Assembly (NCBI GenBank): GCA_019359235.1
Contig: JAHHHT010000053.1
Coordinates: forward strand, 1-32,128
DNA: 32,128 nt
Source: Oscillatoria princeps RMCB-10
GTDB lineage: Bacteria; Cyanobacteriota; Cyanobacteriia; Cyanobacteriales; Oscillatoriaceae
Reading direction: 5' to 3'
Made by a program: the position numbers and the translations under genes. The notes under the pieces were generated by a model. It ran no database searches and was not told where the DNA came from. It saw nothing but the letters and a program-made list of their open reading frames with translations. Positions 1 to 9,034 of the stretch are shown here, piece after piece (position 1 is the stretch's first letter; each line of letters starts with the position of its first letter).

Positions 1-94
1 GGCCAAAGGCGAGGGGAAAAGTTGTTGCCCAATGGGCAACAAAATGGCGGGTCAAAGTGTCAAGTCCTCAACCTGTTACTGACGCCCCAGCTGA

Positions 95-186
95 TATAGC
101 AGTATTCACTTAGATTAGGACATTAATGGCATGGCGCATGGGGCATGGCGTATGGGGCATGGTTCCCAATATGACTACTGCTATAG
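95..186. repeat. MITE-like element, copy 1
   Basis: The left end is TATAGCAGTATTCACTTAG and the right end is AATATGACTACTGCTATAG, which form imperfect terminal inverted repeats. The interior is an impure tandem of short GGGGCATGGCGTATGG-like words. The same ends recur at 182-286, 14066-14173 and 21655-21794 with different interiors. No transposase is encoded, so this is a non-autonomous element by inference. The sequence from 1 to 94 shows no gene. Confidence 0.65.
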
Positions 187-286
187 CAGTAGCCACTTCG
201 GGAACGGACATTCCGGCCTCCCTTGCTCCCCCGCCTCCCTTGCTCCCCCGCTCTTCCTGTCCTAACCAATATGACTGCTGCCATAG
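182..286. repeat. MITE-like element, copy 2 (abuts copy 1)
   Basis: It starts in the shared TATAGCAGTAG end that closes copy 1 and finishes with AATATGACTGCTGCCATAG. The inner sequence GGAAC...GTCCTAACC echoes the TTAGGTTAGGAC left arm of the 14066 copy. A 17-base word (CCTCCCTTGCTCCCCCG) is repeated twice inside. Possible ATG codons upstream of 316 lie inside this element, which is one reason to start the next gene at 316. Confidence 0.65.
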
Positions 287-315
287 AATGTGAAATAAAA
301 TTGGGAAGACTATTA

Positions 316-1020
316 ATGAGCGAAAATTTAGCTAAAACTCTTGAGGATTCTGCGCCGGTTGCAATTCTCTTGATAGAAGACAGTCTGGAAGATGCTGAAC
401 TGATCCAAGAAATTTTAGGATACACCACTTCGGCTCAGTTTGAGGTTACGCACGTCAAGCAGGTCAGCGAAGCGCTGCAACTTCTGGCTGAAGAATGTTT
501 TGATGTCATCTTGCTGGGGATAGAGTTGACAGAGCCTAAGCAACTCGATAGCCTGGTGCAGCTGCAAAGCGCAGCTCCCACCTTGCCTGTGGTGGTGCTG
601 GTTGAGAGCGATGATGAACAGCTCGCCGCTGAGGCACTCCGGGAAGGTGTCCAGGATTATCTGCTAAAGGGTGAAGTTGACTGCCGCTTGCTGGTACGCG
701 CCCTGCGCTATGCTGTGGAGCGCAAGCAATCAGAAGTTGCCGTTCGCCAGGCTTTGAAACAAGAACGAGAGTTCCAAGAACTCAAATACCGCTGGATTTC
801 TCTGGTTTCTCACAAGTTCCGCAATCCGCTAACCACAATCGTCGCTTCTGCTGACTTGCTCGAAGAGTGTTCCGACCACTTGACTGAGGAGAAAAAACAC
901 GATCTGTACCGGCGAATTCAATCTGCTTCGCAGAGGATGAACGAGTTGCTAGATGATTTTATCCTAACCGACACAACTGAATCCTTAGAAGATTTTTTCA
1001 ACCCAGACCGGAAGATTTGA
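316..1020 (+). CDS. Pseudo-receiver/HisKA protein lacking an ATPase domain
   Basis: The protein has 234 residues. Residues 14-135 are a CheY-like receiver related to the cyanobacterial response regulators that precede kinase domains. The acidic pair E21-D22 and the lysine K118 are present, but the phosphoacceptor position in FDVILLGIEL is glycine (G68) instead of aspartate. Residues 150-215 look like a HisKA dimerisation helix with the candidate histidine H166 in SHKFRNPLTT. The protein stops there, with no N, G1 or G2 box of an HATPase domain, and the 230 bases downstream show no remnant of one. The start at 316 is chosen because the in-frame starts at 223 and 271 fall in a MITE-like repeat and the receiver fold begins shortly after residue 10. 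It could be an adaptor or dimerisation partner for another kinase, or a decaying gene. The domain calls are firm; the function is not known. Confidence 0.75.
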   Translation: MSENLAKTLEDSAPVAILLIEDSLEDAELIQEILGYTTSAQFEVTHVKQVSEALQLLAEECFDVILLGIELTEPKQLDSLVQLQSAAPTLPVVVLVESDDEQLAAEALREGVQDYLLKGEVDCRLLVRALRYAVERKQSEVAVRQALKQEREFQELKYRWISLVSHKFRNPLTTIVASADLLEECSDHLTEEKKHDLYRRIQSASQRMNELLDDFILTDTTESLEDFFNPDRKI

Positions 1021-1112
1021 CTGCTTGTTCCCACAGCCGGGGGCAGATTTCCCATCTTGGGCGCACCTAGCTCATGTGCGGTGAATTGGCCTTAAAAAAT
1101 ACCCTCACCCCG

Positions 1113-1141
1113 CTCCCCTCTACCATTTTGGGAGAGGGGAG
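1113..1141. repeat. GC-rich hairpin in the 1021-1249 spacer
   Basis: CTCCCCTCT and AGAGGGGAG form an inverted repeat around a short loop, followed by an A-rich run. The surrounding CCCTCACCCC and CCCCTCCCC words belong to the C-rich spacer repeats also seen near 19360. It could form a transcript hairpin between the two convergent genes, but it lacks a T-tract on the plus strand. Nothing else is recognised in the spacer. Confidence 0.4.
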
Positions 1142-1249
1142 AAAAAATCCAGTCTTTTTCTCGATCCCCCCTCCCCTCCATCCCCAGAGGGGGCCCCGAG
1201 CCTCCCCTTGTGGTCGAGGGGGTTGGGGGGTGCTGTCGCTTTTGTACGG

Positions 1250-2125
1250 TTAATCAACCTGACACGATATTATCTCTGACCAGGTGCCGGTGCCGATCTG
1301 CCGGCTGCCGGCATACTGGACTTTGCCGTCAGGGTAGACGCGAAATGTCCAGATGCGACGCTGAATGCAAACTGGCTGGCAATCGCCAGAACCGAGAATG
1401 TAATCGAGCTCCCAGTAACTGCCTTTGAATTGTGCCTTGATGTCGTCTCCGTCACCTCCTGGGTTATTAGGCTGTGCGTAACTGACTCCGGGGATGCCGG
1501 CGAACTGTTTGGCCACTGCCACCGTGTTCAGCGGTCCCGATGAGCGCAAAATTGCTGCGCTAGACCCTGCCAAATATCTCTGCAGTTGCAGAGAGAAGGT
1601 TTCCATCAAGATATCAACTTGCCGGTTGCCGGTCAGACGCTGGCCATTTGACCAAGCGTCGGCCCATGCTGGCTTGCCACCTACGCCAACGACGATCTCG
1701 CGGGTTGATGGGGAGGGAAAGGTGTGAATTCGGTAGATTTCAACTTCCGCCAGGGGAGGGGCAGCGATGCCGGCATTATACACGTGAATCAGAGCGCTGT
1801 AAAGGGCGCTCACGAGGTCAGCCGGCAATTCGACTTGCTCGCTGGCGCTTCCACCTGCTTGCAGGATGAAGCGCAGGGCGAGCCGTGCGGCGTCTTCTTG
1901 ATACAGCCAGCGCAAAGAGTCAGGCACTTGAGAGTCATCTGCCGGTGGCCAGAGTTTTTCCATGCCGGCAATCCCTGGGCGGTTTTCAACAACCTGCTGA
2001 GGGAAAATTTGTCTGCAAATTGCCGACAAATTTCTGGATGGAGCAGTGTGCGCTATCTCAGGTTGAAGGAGGAGGGCACTTGTGGCTGCGCCCAAAGCTA
2101 GCAGTAATCTCGCTGCCGGTTGCAT
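1250..2125 (-). CDS. Secreted protein of unknown function
   Basis: The product has 291 residues and begins with a clear signal peptide: MQPAAR, a hydrophobic LLLALGAATSALLL core, and a likely cleavage near A-H-T-A at about residue 28. The mature part has no motif that I recognise. Four cysteines are visible: one near the mature N terminus (AICRQIF), two close together (GDCQPVCIQ) and one near the C terminus (ISCQVD), which would suit disulfides outside the cytoplasm. The C-terminal 50 residues, around YWELDYI and WTFRVYPDGKVQYAG, look like a beta-rich module. The gene is convergent with the pseudo-receiver gene and has the same orientation as the large CBS-GGDEF-EAL gene, but the 333-base spacer with repeats argues against a tight operon. 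Coding is supported by length and a good signal peptide; function is unknown. Confidence 0.75.
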   Translation of the reverse strand: MQPAARLLLALGAATSALLLQPEIAHTAPSRNLSAICRQIFPQQVVENRPGIAGMEKLWPPADDSQVPDSLRWLYQEDAARLALRFILQAGGSASEQVELPADLVSALYSALIHVYNAGIAAPPLAEVEIYRIHTFPSPSTREIVVGVGGKPAWADAWSNGQRLTGNRQVDILMETFSLQLQRYLAGSSAAILRSSGPLNTVAVAKQFAGIPGVSYAQPNNPGGDGDDIKAQFKGSYWELDYILGSGDCQPVCIQRRIWTFRVYPDGKVQYAGSRQIGTGTWSEIISCQVD

Positions 2126-2176
2126 CTGATTGGTGATCAGTAAGCGGACATAAATAAATGTAACGTGCCCCCTGTC

Positions 2177-2209
2177 AGAAACCCGGTTTCTTAGAGAAAC
2201 CGGGTTTCT
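2177..2209. repeat. GAAACCGGGTTTC palindromic repeat pair
   Basis: AGAAACCCGGTTTCT is followed at once by AGAGAAACCGGGTTTCT. This small palindrome recurs at 6715-6784, 9594-9632, 21620-21634 and 21811-21825. It lies in the 2126-2458 spacer between two minus-strand genes. The rest of that spacer is AT-richer sequence with no convincing gene, tRNA or terminator. Confidence 0.7.
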
Positions 2210-2458
2210 CAGAGCGCCGTTTATTTCTGCCGCTGTGCTACTTAGATTGCAGGACGCTGTGGAATTGCGGTCGTTTCGGGAGAAAGATTAACAATTCTGG
2301 CGAGCTGCGAAAATGATACAATATAAAGCTGGGTGAATTACTTGGTGATTGGGATTGAGGGGGGAGTGGGTTGCTCTCGGAGGGGGGATGCTTGCAAGAG
2401 CAGGTTTTTTATTATAGTAGGGCGAGCTTGCCCTCAATCTGCCGGGAACAAAGATTAT

Positions 2459-5400
2459 CTATAAACCCGCCCCAGCAACCGGCGGGACAGAGACGCGACA
2501 TGTCGGAGACGCGACTTGGAGTTCTACAGGATTTTCGTCAATTATCTCCTGAAAGCCCTCGGCAATTCTGCCCTGAGATACCAACATAAGATGCGCCGGT
2601 TGCGGTCGAGCGATAGCATACCCTTGGGCGTAATCCACCCCAAGTTCCTTGAGTTTTTCGACAATGGCGTCAGTCTCCACAAATTCGGCAATGGTTTTAA
2701 CTCCCAGGGCGTGAGCGATCCGGTTCATGGCTTCTACTAAGGCAAAATCTATGGGATTTGCGGCTATATTTTTTACCAAATTGCCATCTATTTTGATAAA
2801 ATCAGCCGGCAGAGTTTTGAGATAAGCGAACGAAGACATGCCGCTGCCGAAATCATCTAAAGCGATGCGGCACCCCAGTTCCTTGAGATCGCCAATTAGC
2901 CCGGCAGCCCGGTTAATGTTAGCGACAGCTACTGTTTCAGCGATTTCAAAACAGACAAGCTGGGGCGGGATGCTGCTGGTAGAAAATTGCTCGCAGAGAA
3001 ACTCAATAAACCGCTCGTCATTGAGACTGGCAACCGAGAGGTTGATGGCGTAAAGAAATGGAAAATGTTCGATTTTATATTTGAGATTGAATTGAGAATC
3101 TGAAATGCCGGAGCCTGAATTGGCCAGAGTGGAAAACAGGGTGCGGATCACCCAGCGGTCGATGGAGTGCATCATTTCGTAGCGCTCAGCGGCGGGAATA
3201 AACGCCATCGGCGACACCAGCTCGCCGTTTTCATCTTCCAAGCGCAGCAGGATTTCGCAATAGTGCCGGTGGGAGTGGGGGTTGGCGATTGGGACAGCCG
3301 GCTGGAAGTAGAGGCGGAAGCGGTTTTCTTGCAGGGCTCGGTTAATCCGCACCGGCCACTCGGTTCCGCCGCACGACTGCCCCACTTCACCAGAGCAGGC
3401 GCAACTGACGTGTACGCGGTGGCGACCTTTGTCTTTTGCTGCGTAGCAAGCCGCATCAGCCGCATTCAGGACAGCGGTGGCGCTGTTAGCGCTGGCATCG
3501 ATGGCCACTAAACCGATACTGACGCCGATGGAAAAGGTTTTATCTTGCCAAGCAAACCGGAACGCGCCGACACTGTGCAAGAGTGCCTCAGCAATCTGCA
3601 ATCCTATCTCCTCGGGGCAGTGGTAGAGCAGGACAGCAAATTCATCGCCGCCGAGACGGGCGAGGATATCGGTTTTGCGAATCTTGCTTTTAAACAGCGC
3701 CGTTACTTGGCGCAGCAGTTCGTCACCGGCAATGTGACCGGAGGTGTCGTTGACAGTCTTGAACTTGTCGAGATCCAGGTAAAGCAGGATGTGTTGCTGG
3801 CTTTCGTTTTGGGCGCTGGCGACTGCCGCCTCCAGCTGGCTGTTAAATTCGCGCCGGTTGATCAAACCGGTCAGGGGATCGTGCGTCGCTTGCCAGGACA
3901 GTTGCCGCGCTTGGCTGCGAACCTGGGTGACATCTCGGAACACCAGAACCGCGCCGACAATTCGACCGTCACTGGCGTGAATTGGTGCGGCGGTGTGGTC
4001 GATAGCAAATTCGTGACCGTTGCGGGCAATCAGGACACAGTGGTTTACCATGTCCACCACCCGGTTTTCGCGCAAGGCTGTCTCGGCGGTATTTTCCACC
4101 GGCACGCGCGTGGTTTCGCTAACAATCCGAAACACTTTGGTGAGCGGCTTGCCTTTGGCTTCGGTTGCTTTCCAGCCGGTGAGGCGTTCGGCGGCGGGGT
4201 TGAGTTCGGAAATGCGGGCACCGGCATCGGTGGCAATCACCCCGTCCCCGATGGACTGCAGCGTCACTTGGGCCAGCTCTTTTTCTTCAAACAGGGCCTG
4301 TTCCATGCGCTTGCGCTCAGTAATGTCCCGCTGCACCGAAACCCAGTGAGTGAAGTTTCCCTGTGCGTCCGTCACCGGCACGCTGTTGAGCTCCACCCAG
4401 TATTCAATACCGTCTTTGCGGTAGTTGATTAACTCAACTCGCAGGGGCTGCCGGCGCGACAGGGCGCGGCGAATTTTGGCCACCTGTTCCGGGTCGCTTT
4501 TTGGCCCCCGCAAGCAACTCGGTGTCTTGCCAGCGATTTCTTCTGGGGTGTAGCCGCTCATCTGGGTAAAGGCTTCGTTGACGTAGACGATACTGGGATC
4601 TGAGGCGTCCTCCTGTCCGGCATCCATAATCACGATGGCGTCGTTGGCGTTGATCACGGCGGATTGCAGCAGGCGCAGGCGCGACTGCACGCGCTCGCGG
4701 GCAACTATCTCGCTTTCTAGCTGGGCGACCGCTTTTTGCAATTCTTTGGTGCGCTGCTCGACGGCTAGGTGCAGGGCATCGATGATGCCGGACATTTCCA
4801 TCGGGTCGAGCACCCGCAGCAAGCTGCTCTGGGTGACGATTCCGAGCACTTCTCCCCGACTCCCAGCGACAACCAAGCGCCGCACGTACCGCTGCTGCAT
4901 TTGTTGGTGCGCCTCCCACAAAGAATCTTGCGGGTTCAGACAAAATAGCGGCGTGCTCATGACGGTTTGCGCCTGCAGCTGGCATAAATCCAGTTCCAGC
5001 GCCTGAAACTGCACTATATCTCGCTCTGTGACCATGCCTACGGGGATTGGGGTGTTCGGCGGAGATTTGTCGCAAGCCCCACCAGACTCTCCCGATTGCT
5101 CTACAATTACTACGCAACTGACCCGATGTGCCGTCATCGCCCGGGCTAAACTCATCACTGAGGCTGTTGCCGGTGCCTGAATCACGTCTTCGGTCATCAC
5201 TTCCTCCACCCGTCGCATCTTCAGGAGATTGGCCGGTTGCAGCATGGCTTGGCGAATGCTCTCGGGGGTGACCACTCCGAGCAGCTTCCCCCGATCGTCG
5301 AGAATGGGCAGGTGGCGAATCCGGTGCTGGCGCAGCAGGATTAATACGGTGAAGACGTCCTGAACTTCCGATTCTGTCAGGGCAATCACCGGCTGGGTCA

Positions 5401-5746
5401 TGACTTCGGCGATCGTGAACTGTTTTAAGTTCTGACCGGAGGCTATCAGTGTGACGATATCCCGCTCGGTGAAGATTCCCTGTATGGGGGAACCGAGCTG
5501 GGATTGGGAGGCTTTGGCGTCTATCACCAAGACGCAGCTGGCTCTGGCTTCTCCCAGTAAAGGGGAGGCTGGAATTGTCCCGACGCCCGCTGCTGGGTTG
5601 AGTTCTCCGAGAGGGCAGCTGCTGCGGAGCTGACCCATGAGCGCAATCACCTCTAATAGGGGCGTCTGGGAAGTAACGATCAGGGGATACCGGTCAATGA
5701 CGTCCCCTAGGTTTGGCAGGTAGATGGGTGGGTTGTTCCGCTGCAT
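2459..5746 (-). CDS. CBS-PAS-GGDEF-EAL c-di-GMP signalling protein
   Basis: The product has 1095 residues and no clear transmembrane segment. Residues 10-315 hold two tandem pairs of CBS domains, with repeated G-(I/M)-(F/V)-T-E-R-D-I motifs. Residues 355-480 and 485-610 are two PAS domains, the first ending in the PAC-type RDITERKR. Residues 615-785 are a GGDEF domain with an intact GGDEF at 699-703. Residues 800-1065 are an EAL domain in which the signature is EIL (831-833). The other metal and substrate residues are visible: N902, E936, D964-D965, K985, E1021 and Q1041. It may both make and degrade c-di-GMP, with CBS ligands and PAS signals as input. The start at 5746 is chosen because the fold begins soon after it; an open extension runs to 5932 but resembles no domain. 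Domain order is firm; net activity is an inference. Confidence 0.93.
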   Translation of the reverse strand: MQRNNPPIYLPNLGDVIDRYPLIVTSQTPLLEVIALMGQLRSSCPLGELNPAAGVGTIPASPLLGEARASCVLVIDAKASQSQLGSPIQGIFTERDIVTLIASGQNLKQFTIAEVMTQPVIALTESEVQDVFTVLILLRQHRIRHLPILDDRGKLLGVVTPESIRQAMLQPANLLKMRRVEEVMTEDVIQAPATASVMSLARAMTAHRVSCVVIVEQSGESGGACDKSPPNTPIPVGMVTERDIVQFQALELDLCQLQAQTVMSTPLFCLNPQDSLWEAHQQMQQRYVRRLVVAGSRGEVLGIVTQSSLLRVLDPMEMSGIIDALHLAVEQRTKELQKAVAQLESEIVARERVQSRLRLLQSAVINANDAIVIMDAGQEDASDPSIVYVNEAFTQMSGYTPEEIAGKTPSCLRGPKSDPEQVAKIRRALSRRQPLRVELINYRKDGIEYWVELNSVPVTDAQGNFTHWVSVQRDITERKRMEQALFEEKELAQVTLQSIGDGVIATDAGARISELNPAAERLTGWKATEAKGKPLTKVFRIVSETTRVPVENTAETALRENRVVDMVNHCVLIARNGHEFAIDHTAAPIHASDGRIVGAVLVFRDVTQVRSQARQLSWQATHDPLTGLINRREFNSQLEAAVASAQNESQQHILLYLDLDKFKTVNDTSGHIAGDELLRQVTALFKSKIRKTDILARLGGDEFAVLLYHCPEEIGLQIAEALLHSVGAFRFAWQDKTFSIGVSIGLVAIDASANSATAVLNAADAACYAAKDKGRHRVHVSCACSGEVGQSCGGTEWPVRINRALQENRFRLYFQPAVPIANPHSHRHYCEILLRLEDENGELVSPMAFIPAAERYEMMHSIDRWVIRTLFSTLANSGSGISDSQFNLKYKIEHFPFLYAINLSVASLNDERFIEFLCEQFSTSSIPPQLVCFEIAETVAVANINRAAGLIGDLKELGCRIALDDFGSGMSSFAYLKTLPADFIKIDGNLVKNIAANPIDFALVEAMNRIAHALGVKTIAEFVETDAIVEKLKELGVDYAQGYAIARPQPAHLMLVSQGRIAEGFQEIIDENPVELQVASPTCRVSVPPVAGAGL

Positions 5747-6209
5747 AGTTGATTCAGGTTGCGTTCGCTTGCCTTCTGTCTGAGAGATTGACGAAGCGTT
5801 TATGTGGAAGATGCACCAAGGGGTTGCGCTGCTGAGATGTTCTCTCTTAAACAGCTTCGGTTTAAGTGCTGTTTGTTTTTTTATGCTAGCGAAGGCTGTG
5901 AGGTGCCCGAGCCAGTCCAAACTTTCTTGCAAGATAGCCTGAAATCGCTGAATATTCTCTATCCGGCTGGAAATGTTAACAGAAAATAAATTATTATATC
6001 ATTTCCGGCGGTATAGCGATTGAAAGCAGTGGGGGCGGGGTCCCCCCCCAGGGGTGCCCCGCCCCCAGGGGTGCCCTTGGCCCTAACCTCTTTCCCCGAC
6101 TCCGCTAGCGTTGGGCACCGCCCGGCTCTTTTTAGGACAGGCTGACTCTTTTTCTTGCCGGCTCCAGCTTCTATACTAGATTTTGCAGCACACAGGAATG
6201 GTACTGAAA
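5747..6209. other. Spacer with G/C-run direct repeats, no gene seen
   Basis: Between the divergent CBS-GGDEF-EAL gene and the peroxidase gene there is an AT-rich promoter-like stretch around 5980-6005. It is followed by two near-identical copies of CCCCCAGGGGTGCCC at about 6046-6075. No gene is supported. The first 186 bases could code for an N-terminal extension of the CBS protein, which I consider unlikely. Confidence 0.5.
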
Positions 6210-6695
6210 ATGAGCAATACAGTCTCGGACATTACAGTAAAGACTATTAAAGGTGAGGAAAAGCAGCTCGGCGAGTATGCCGGCAATGTGCTGCTGATTG
6301 TCAATCTGGCTTCCTACTGCGGCTACACGCCCCAGTATGCCGGTCTCGAACTGTTGCACCAAAAGTACAAGGACTCGGGACTGCGGGTTTTGGGCTTCCC
6401 GTGTAATGATTTCGGGGCGCAGGAACCGGGAACCAATGAGCAGATTGTGCAGTTCTGCAGCAAAAATTATGGCGTCACTTTTGAGCTGTTGGATAAGGTT
6501 CACGCTCTCGGCGGTCAGAAGCACCCGCTCTACGCCCGCCTCACCCAAGCTGTCAACCCTCCCGGCGATGTCTCTTGGAATTTTGAGAAGTTTTTGGTTG
6601 GCAAGCAGGGTGAGGTTATAGCACGTTTCCGCAGCAGTGTCAAGCCTGACTCGCCGGAATTGGTGGGGGCGATTGAGAAGGAGTTGAGCCGGTAA
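6210..6695 (+). CDS. Glutathione peroxidase family protein
   Basis: The product has 161 residues, the usual length for the family. The peroxidatic site is NLASYCGYTPQY with cysteine C37 in place of selenocysteine. The second conserved block is FPCNDFGAQEPG with C65 and the QEPG turn. The WNFEKFLV block carries the conserved tryptophan and asparagine (W123, N124). C83 in QFCSKNYGV is a possible resolving cysteine. Cysteine-type members usually reduce lipid or organic hydroperoxides with thioredoxin rather than glutathione; that is family knowledge and is not shown here. There is no signal peptide, so it should be cytoplasmic. I start at 6210, about 13 bases after an AGGA. In-frame ATG at 6198 and TTG at 6183 are less likely. 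It appears to be a single-gene unit, followed by a repeat cluster. Confidence 0.93.
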   Translation: MSNTVSDITVKTIKGEEKQLGEYAGNVLLIVNLASYCGYTPQYAGLELLHQKYKDSGLRVLGFPCNDFGAQEPGTNEQIVQFCSKNYGVTFELLDKVHALGGQKHPLYARLTQAVNPPGDVSWNFEKFLVGKQGEVIARFRSSVKPDSPELVGAIEKELSR

Positions 6696-6714
6696 GAGAG
6701 GACTATTAGAGAGA

Positions 6715-6784
6715 AAGTTTCTCAAAGAAACCGGGTTTCTCAAAGAGCAAAAAACCCGGTTTATTAAAGAAACCGGGTTTCTCC
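6715..6784. repeat. Cluster of GAAACCGGGTTTC palindromes
   Basis: Three copies of the AAACCGGGTTT word occur in alternating arrangement with short spacers, so several hairpins can form. The cluster sits between the convergent ends of the peroxidase gene and ruvC and may end transcription from both sides, but this is only an inference. Confidence 0.7.
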
Positions 6785-6832
6785 GGTTTCTCACCCACCG
6801 CCGGCCTTAACAATTACTTTATAAACAGTCTC

Positions 6833-7318
6833 TTAGCGCTGAAACCACGCCGTCAGCGCCACCGCCAGCCCATCTGCAGCGTCATCCGGTTTGGGAATTT
6901 GCTGCAAATTCAACTCCCTCGCCACGGCTTGCTGCACCTCGTACTTATCCGCATTCCCGTAGCCGGTGAGCGCTTGCTTAATTTGCGGGGGGCTGAATTC
7001 CACGACCGGCAATTTGTGTTGCGCCAGCACCAGCACCATCACACCCCGCGCCTGCGCCACCAAAATTGTATTCCCCATTTGGTGGAAAAAGAGTTTTTCC
7101 GCTGCAACCATGTCAGGTTGTATTTGGTCTATTAATGTGTGTAAATCCTCGTATATGGTACAAAGTCGCTGCCCAATTTCCTGCTTAGCCGGCGTTTGAA
7201 TGACGCCAAAATCTATTGCGGAGACGGCGTGAGTCCCTGCTTTATCAGTCTGGCAGGAAATCACGCCAAATCCTAGAGTGGCTAACCCCGGATCTAATCC
7301 TAGAATTCGTTTCTCCAT
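6833..7318 (-). CDS. ruvC: Holliday junction resolvase RuvC
   Basis: The product has 161 residues. RuvC is the dimeric endonuclease that cuts Holliday junctions after RuvAB branch migration. The RNase H-like fold is recognisable from [16 protein letters not shown] at the N terminus with D9, from [10 protein letters not shown] with E74, and from [13 protein letters not shown] with D146 and D149. These match the catalytic acidic tetrad known for the family (D7, E66, D138, D141 in Escherichia coli numbering). Length and motif spacing are normal. The gene lies downstream of chlI on the same strand, about 100 bases away across an inverted repeat, so cotranscription is possible but not certain. Confidence 0.97.
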   Translation of the reverse strand: MEKRILGLDPGLATLGFGVISCQTDKAGTHAVSAIDFGVIQTPAKQEIGQRLCTIYEDLHTLIDQIQPDMVAAEKLFFHQMGNTILVAQARGVMVLVLAQHKLPVVEFSPPQIKQALTGYGNADKYEVQQAVARELNLQQIPKPDDAADGLAVALTAWFQR

Positions 7319-7343
7319 TGGCGCTGATTTTTTGAAGTTTTTT

Positions 7344-7416
7344 GAACCGCAGAGGGCGCAGAGGGCGCAGAGGGATGAGATAATTATCTGCGTTTATCTG
7401 CGTTCATCTGCGGTTC
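7344..7416. repeat. Inverted repeat of GCAGA words between chlI and ruvC
   Basis: The left arm begins GAACCGCAGAGGGCGCAGAG and contains three GGGCGCAGAG-like units. The right arm TTATCTGCGTTTATCTGCG and CATCTGCGGTTC is its imperfect reverse complement. The arms resemble the palindrome at 11579-11657, so this is a dispersed repeat. It begins a few bases after the stop codon of chlI and could form a transcript hairpin. Confidence 0.65.
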
Positions 7417-7420
7417 GTTC

Positions 7421-8536
7421 CTAGCGCTTACCGGCAGCCGACGGCTTGCTGTCTTCCGGTTCGGGGAGTCCAAACACCCGGCAAAAGACTTTCTCAACTT
7501 TGTAACCGGAATCGATGGATTCGAGGGGATCTTTGCGCAGCCGGTGCCGCAAACACATGAGGATGACGCGGCGGATATCATCTGCAATAACTTCCGCGCG
7601 ACCTTCAAGAGCGGTTAGGGCTTTGGCGGCGCGGTTGGTGACCAAATCGCCCCGCAAACCATCGACATCGAGTTCGGAACAAACCCGGGAAATTTGCACG
7701 CGCAGGTCGTAGTCCATTTGAACTGATTTCAGCAATTCTTGGGCGTTTACAAGTTTCTGTTTCAGTTCGTCTTGCTGCTGCTGGTACTGGTTGAGATACT
7801 CCAGGGGATTTTGGTCAAAAGCGGATCGCTCTTCGACAATTTGCACGCGCCGCACCGGCTCTTTGACTGTGCGAATTTCGCAGCACAAGCCGAAGCGGTC
7901 GAGCAACTGGGGTCGCAGTTCGCCTTCTTCAGGGTTGCCCGATCCGACTAGCACAAATCGAGCGGGGTGTCTGACAGAAATCCCCTCGCGCTCTACCGTG
8001 TTCCAGCCAGATGCGGCTGAGTCGAGAAGCACATCTACCAGGTGGTCGTCTAGCAGGTTAACTTCATCAATATAGAGAATGCCCCGGTTGGCTTTGGCGA
8101 GCAGTCCCGGTTCAAAGGCTTTGACGCCTTCAGAAAGGGCTTTTTCAATGTCAATGGTGCCGCAAACGCGGTCTTCGGTGGCACCCAAGGGCAGGTCTAC
8201 CATTGAGACTTTTTTCTGGACAGCCGGCACTACTTCGAGTCGCGCCAGCCTTTCGCGCACGTCATCGCTCATTAAGTCTGGGTCGCTGGGGTGGCTGTTG
8301 AAGGGGTCATCCGCCACGACCTCGATTTCGGGCAGCAGGTCTGCCAGCGCCCGGATAGTGGTAGATTTGCCGGTGCCGCGATCCCCCATGATCATCACCC
8401 CGCCAACCTTGGGGTCAATCACATTCAGCAGCAGCGCCAATTTCATCTCTTCCTGCCCAACAATGGCAGTGAAGGGAAACACGGCGCGACGGGCAGTTAA
8501 ATTCAGGGCAGGGCGGACTGTGGCAGTGAGAGTCAC
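7421..8536 (-). CDS. chlI: Magnesium chelatase ATPase subunit ChlI
   Basis: The product has 371 residues. It is the AAA+ motor subunit that works with ChlD and ChlH to insert magnesium into protoporphyrin IX, the first step committed to chlorophyll. The Walker A motif is GDRGTGKST (51-59), Walker B is ILYIDE (153-158), and the block [19 protein letters not shown] (198-216) contains the sensor and arginine-finger region typical of BchI/ChlI. The N-terminal [20 protein letters not shown] is strongly conserved in the family. The start is a GTG codon at 8536 with a GGA about 9 bases upstream; no better ATG exists nearby. The C-terminal tail beyond the helical domain is short and polar. Neither chlD nor chlH is in the window. 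Confidence 0.97.
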   Translation of the reverse strand: MTLTATVRPALNLTARRAVFPFTAIVGQEEMKLALLLNVIDPKVGGVMIMGDRGTGKSTTIRALADLLPEIEVVADDPFNSHPSDPDLMSDDVRERLARLEVVPAVQKKVSMVDLPLGATEDRVCGTIDIEKALSEGVKAFEPGLLAKANRGILYIDEVNLLDDHLVDVLLDSAASGWNTVEREGISVRHPARFVLVGSGNPEEGELRPQLLDRFGLCCEIRTVKEPVRRVQIVEERSAFDQNPLEYLNQYQQQQDELKQKLVNAQELLKSVQMDYDLRVQISRVCSELDVDGLRGDLVTNRAAKALTALEGRAEVIADDIRRVILMCLRHRLRKDPLESIDSGYKVEKVFCRVFGLPEPEDSKPSAAGKR

Positions 8537-8867
8537 GAGAATTCCTGGTGGTTAAGCATCCTTGATTACCGTCTTTTATTGTGCCACACTGGGAACGAAC
8601 TTTTATGCCTTCCTTGGGAAGAATCTGCCGGCAGCCGAAGCGCACCCGCTGACACCGCTTTTCCCGGATGCGCTTATCTGCAAAAAAAGTGGTAAAATCC
8701 ACAGGGACATTTTACAGCCAGTGCCGGTCAGTTGCGCAGTTCCAACAGAGCTGCCACTTGAGAAATGCCGGCACGAGCGCTAGCTGTCTGAACAGCGGAG
8801 CGAGCTGAAGGCCAGAATTAAGAAACCGGGGAAAATCCAATCCGGTTAATTAATAGCATAAATATTA

Positions 8868-8917
8868 GTCCGCGAAGGCGGACGAAAGTTTGTATAGCGG
8901 CAGAATTAATTCTGCCG
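8868..8917. repeat. Dispersed double-hairpin repeat
   Basis: GTCCGC-GAAG-GCGGAC forms a perfect stem with a four-base loop, followed shortly by the perfect palindrome CGGCAGAATTAATTCTGCCG. This arrangement resembles a common dispersed cyanobacterial repeat. It lies in the chlI upstream region; from 8537 to about 9030 I see no gene and no clear promoter. Confidence 0.6.
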
Positions 8918-9034
8918 GATAATAAGCATACAGCCGGACATAATAGGAGTGACGCCGGGATGGCCACGGTTGTTGGCTGCCGGTGGCCCGGGGGGAGCGG
9001 ACAGCACTGTCCTCATCTCCCCCTGGACTCGCCA

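Noticed and set aside
223-315. Longer N terminus for the pseudo-receiver protein
   Set aside because: The extension is encoded by a MITE-like repeat and does not resemble the receiver family.
3545-4432. 295-codon open frame on the plus strand inside the CBS-GGDEF-EAL gene
   Set aside because: It is opposite a coding region with unmistakable GGDEF and PAS motifs and has no recognisable domain of its own.
4440-4680. LOV photoreceptor domain in the first PAS of the CBS protein
   Set aside because: The block reads GKTPSCLRG; the flavin-binding cysteine position of LOV (GxNCRFLQ) is occupied by proline.
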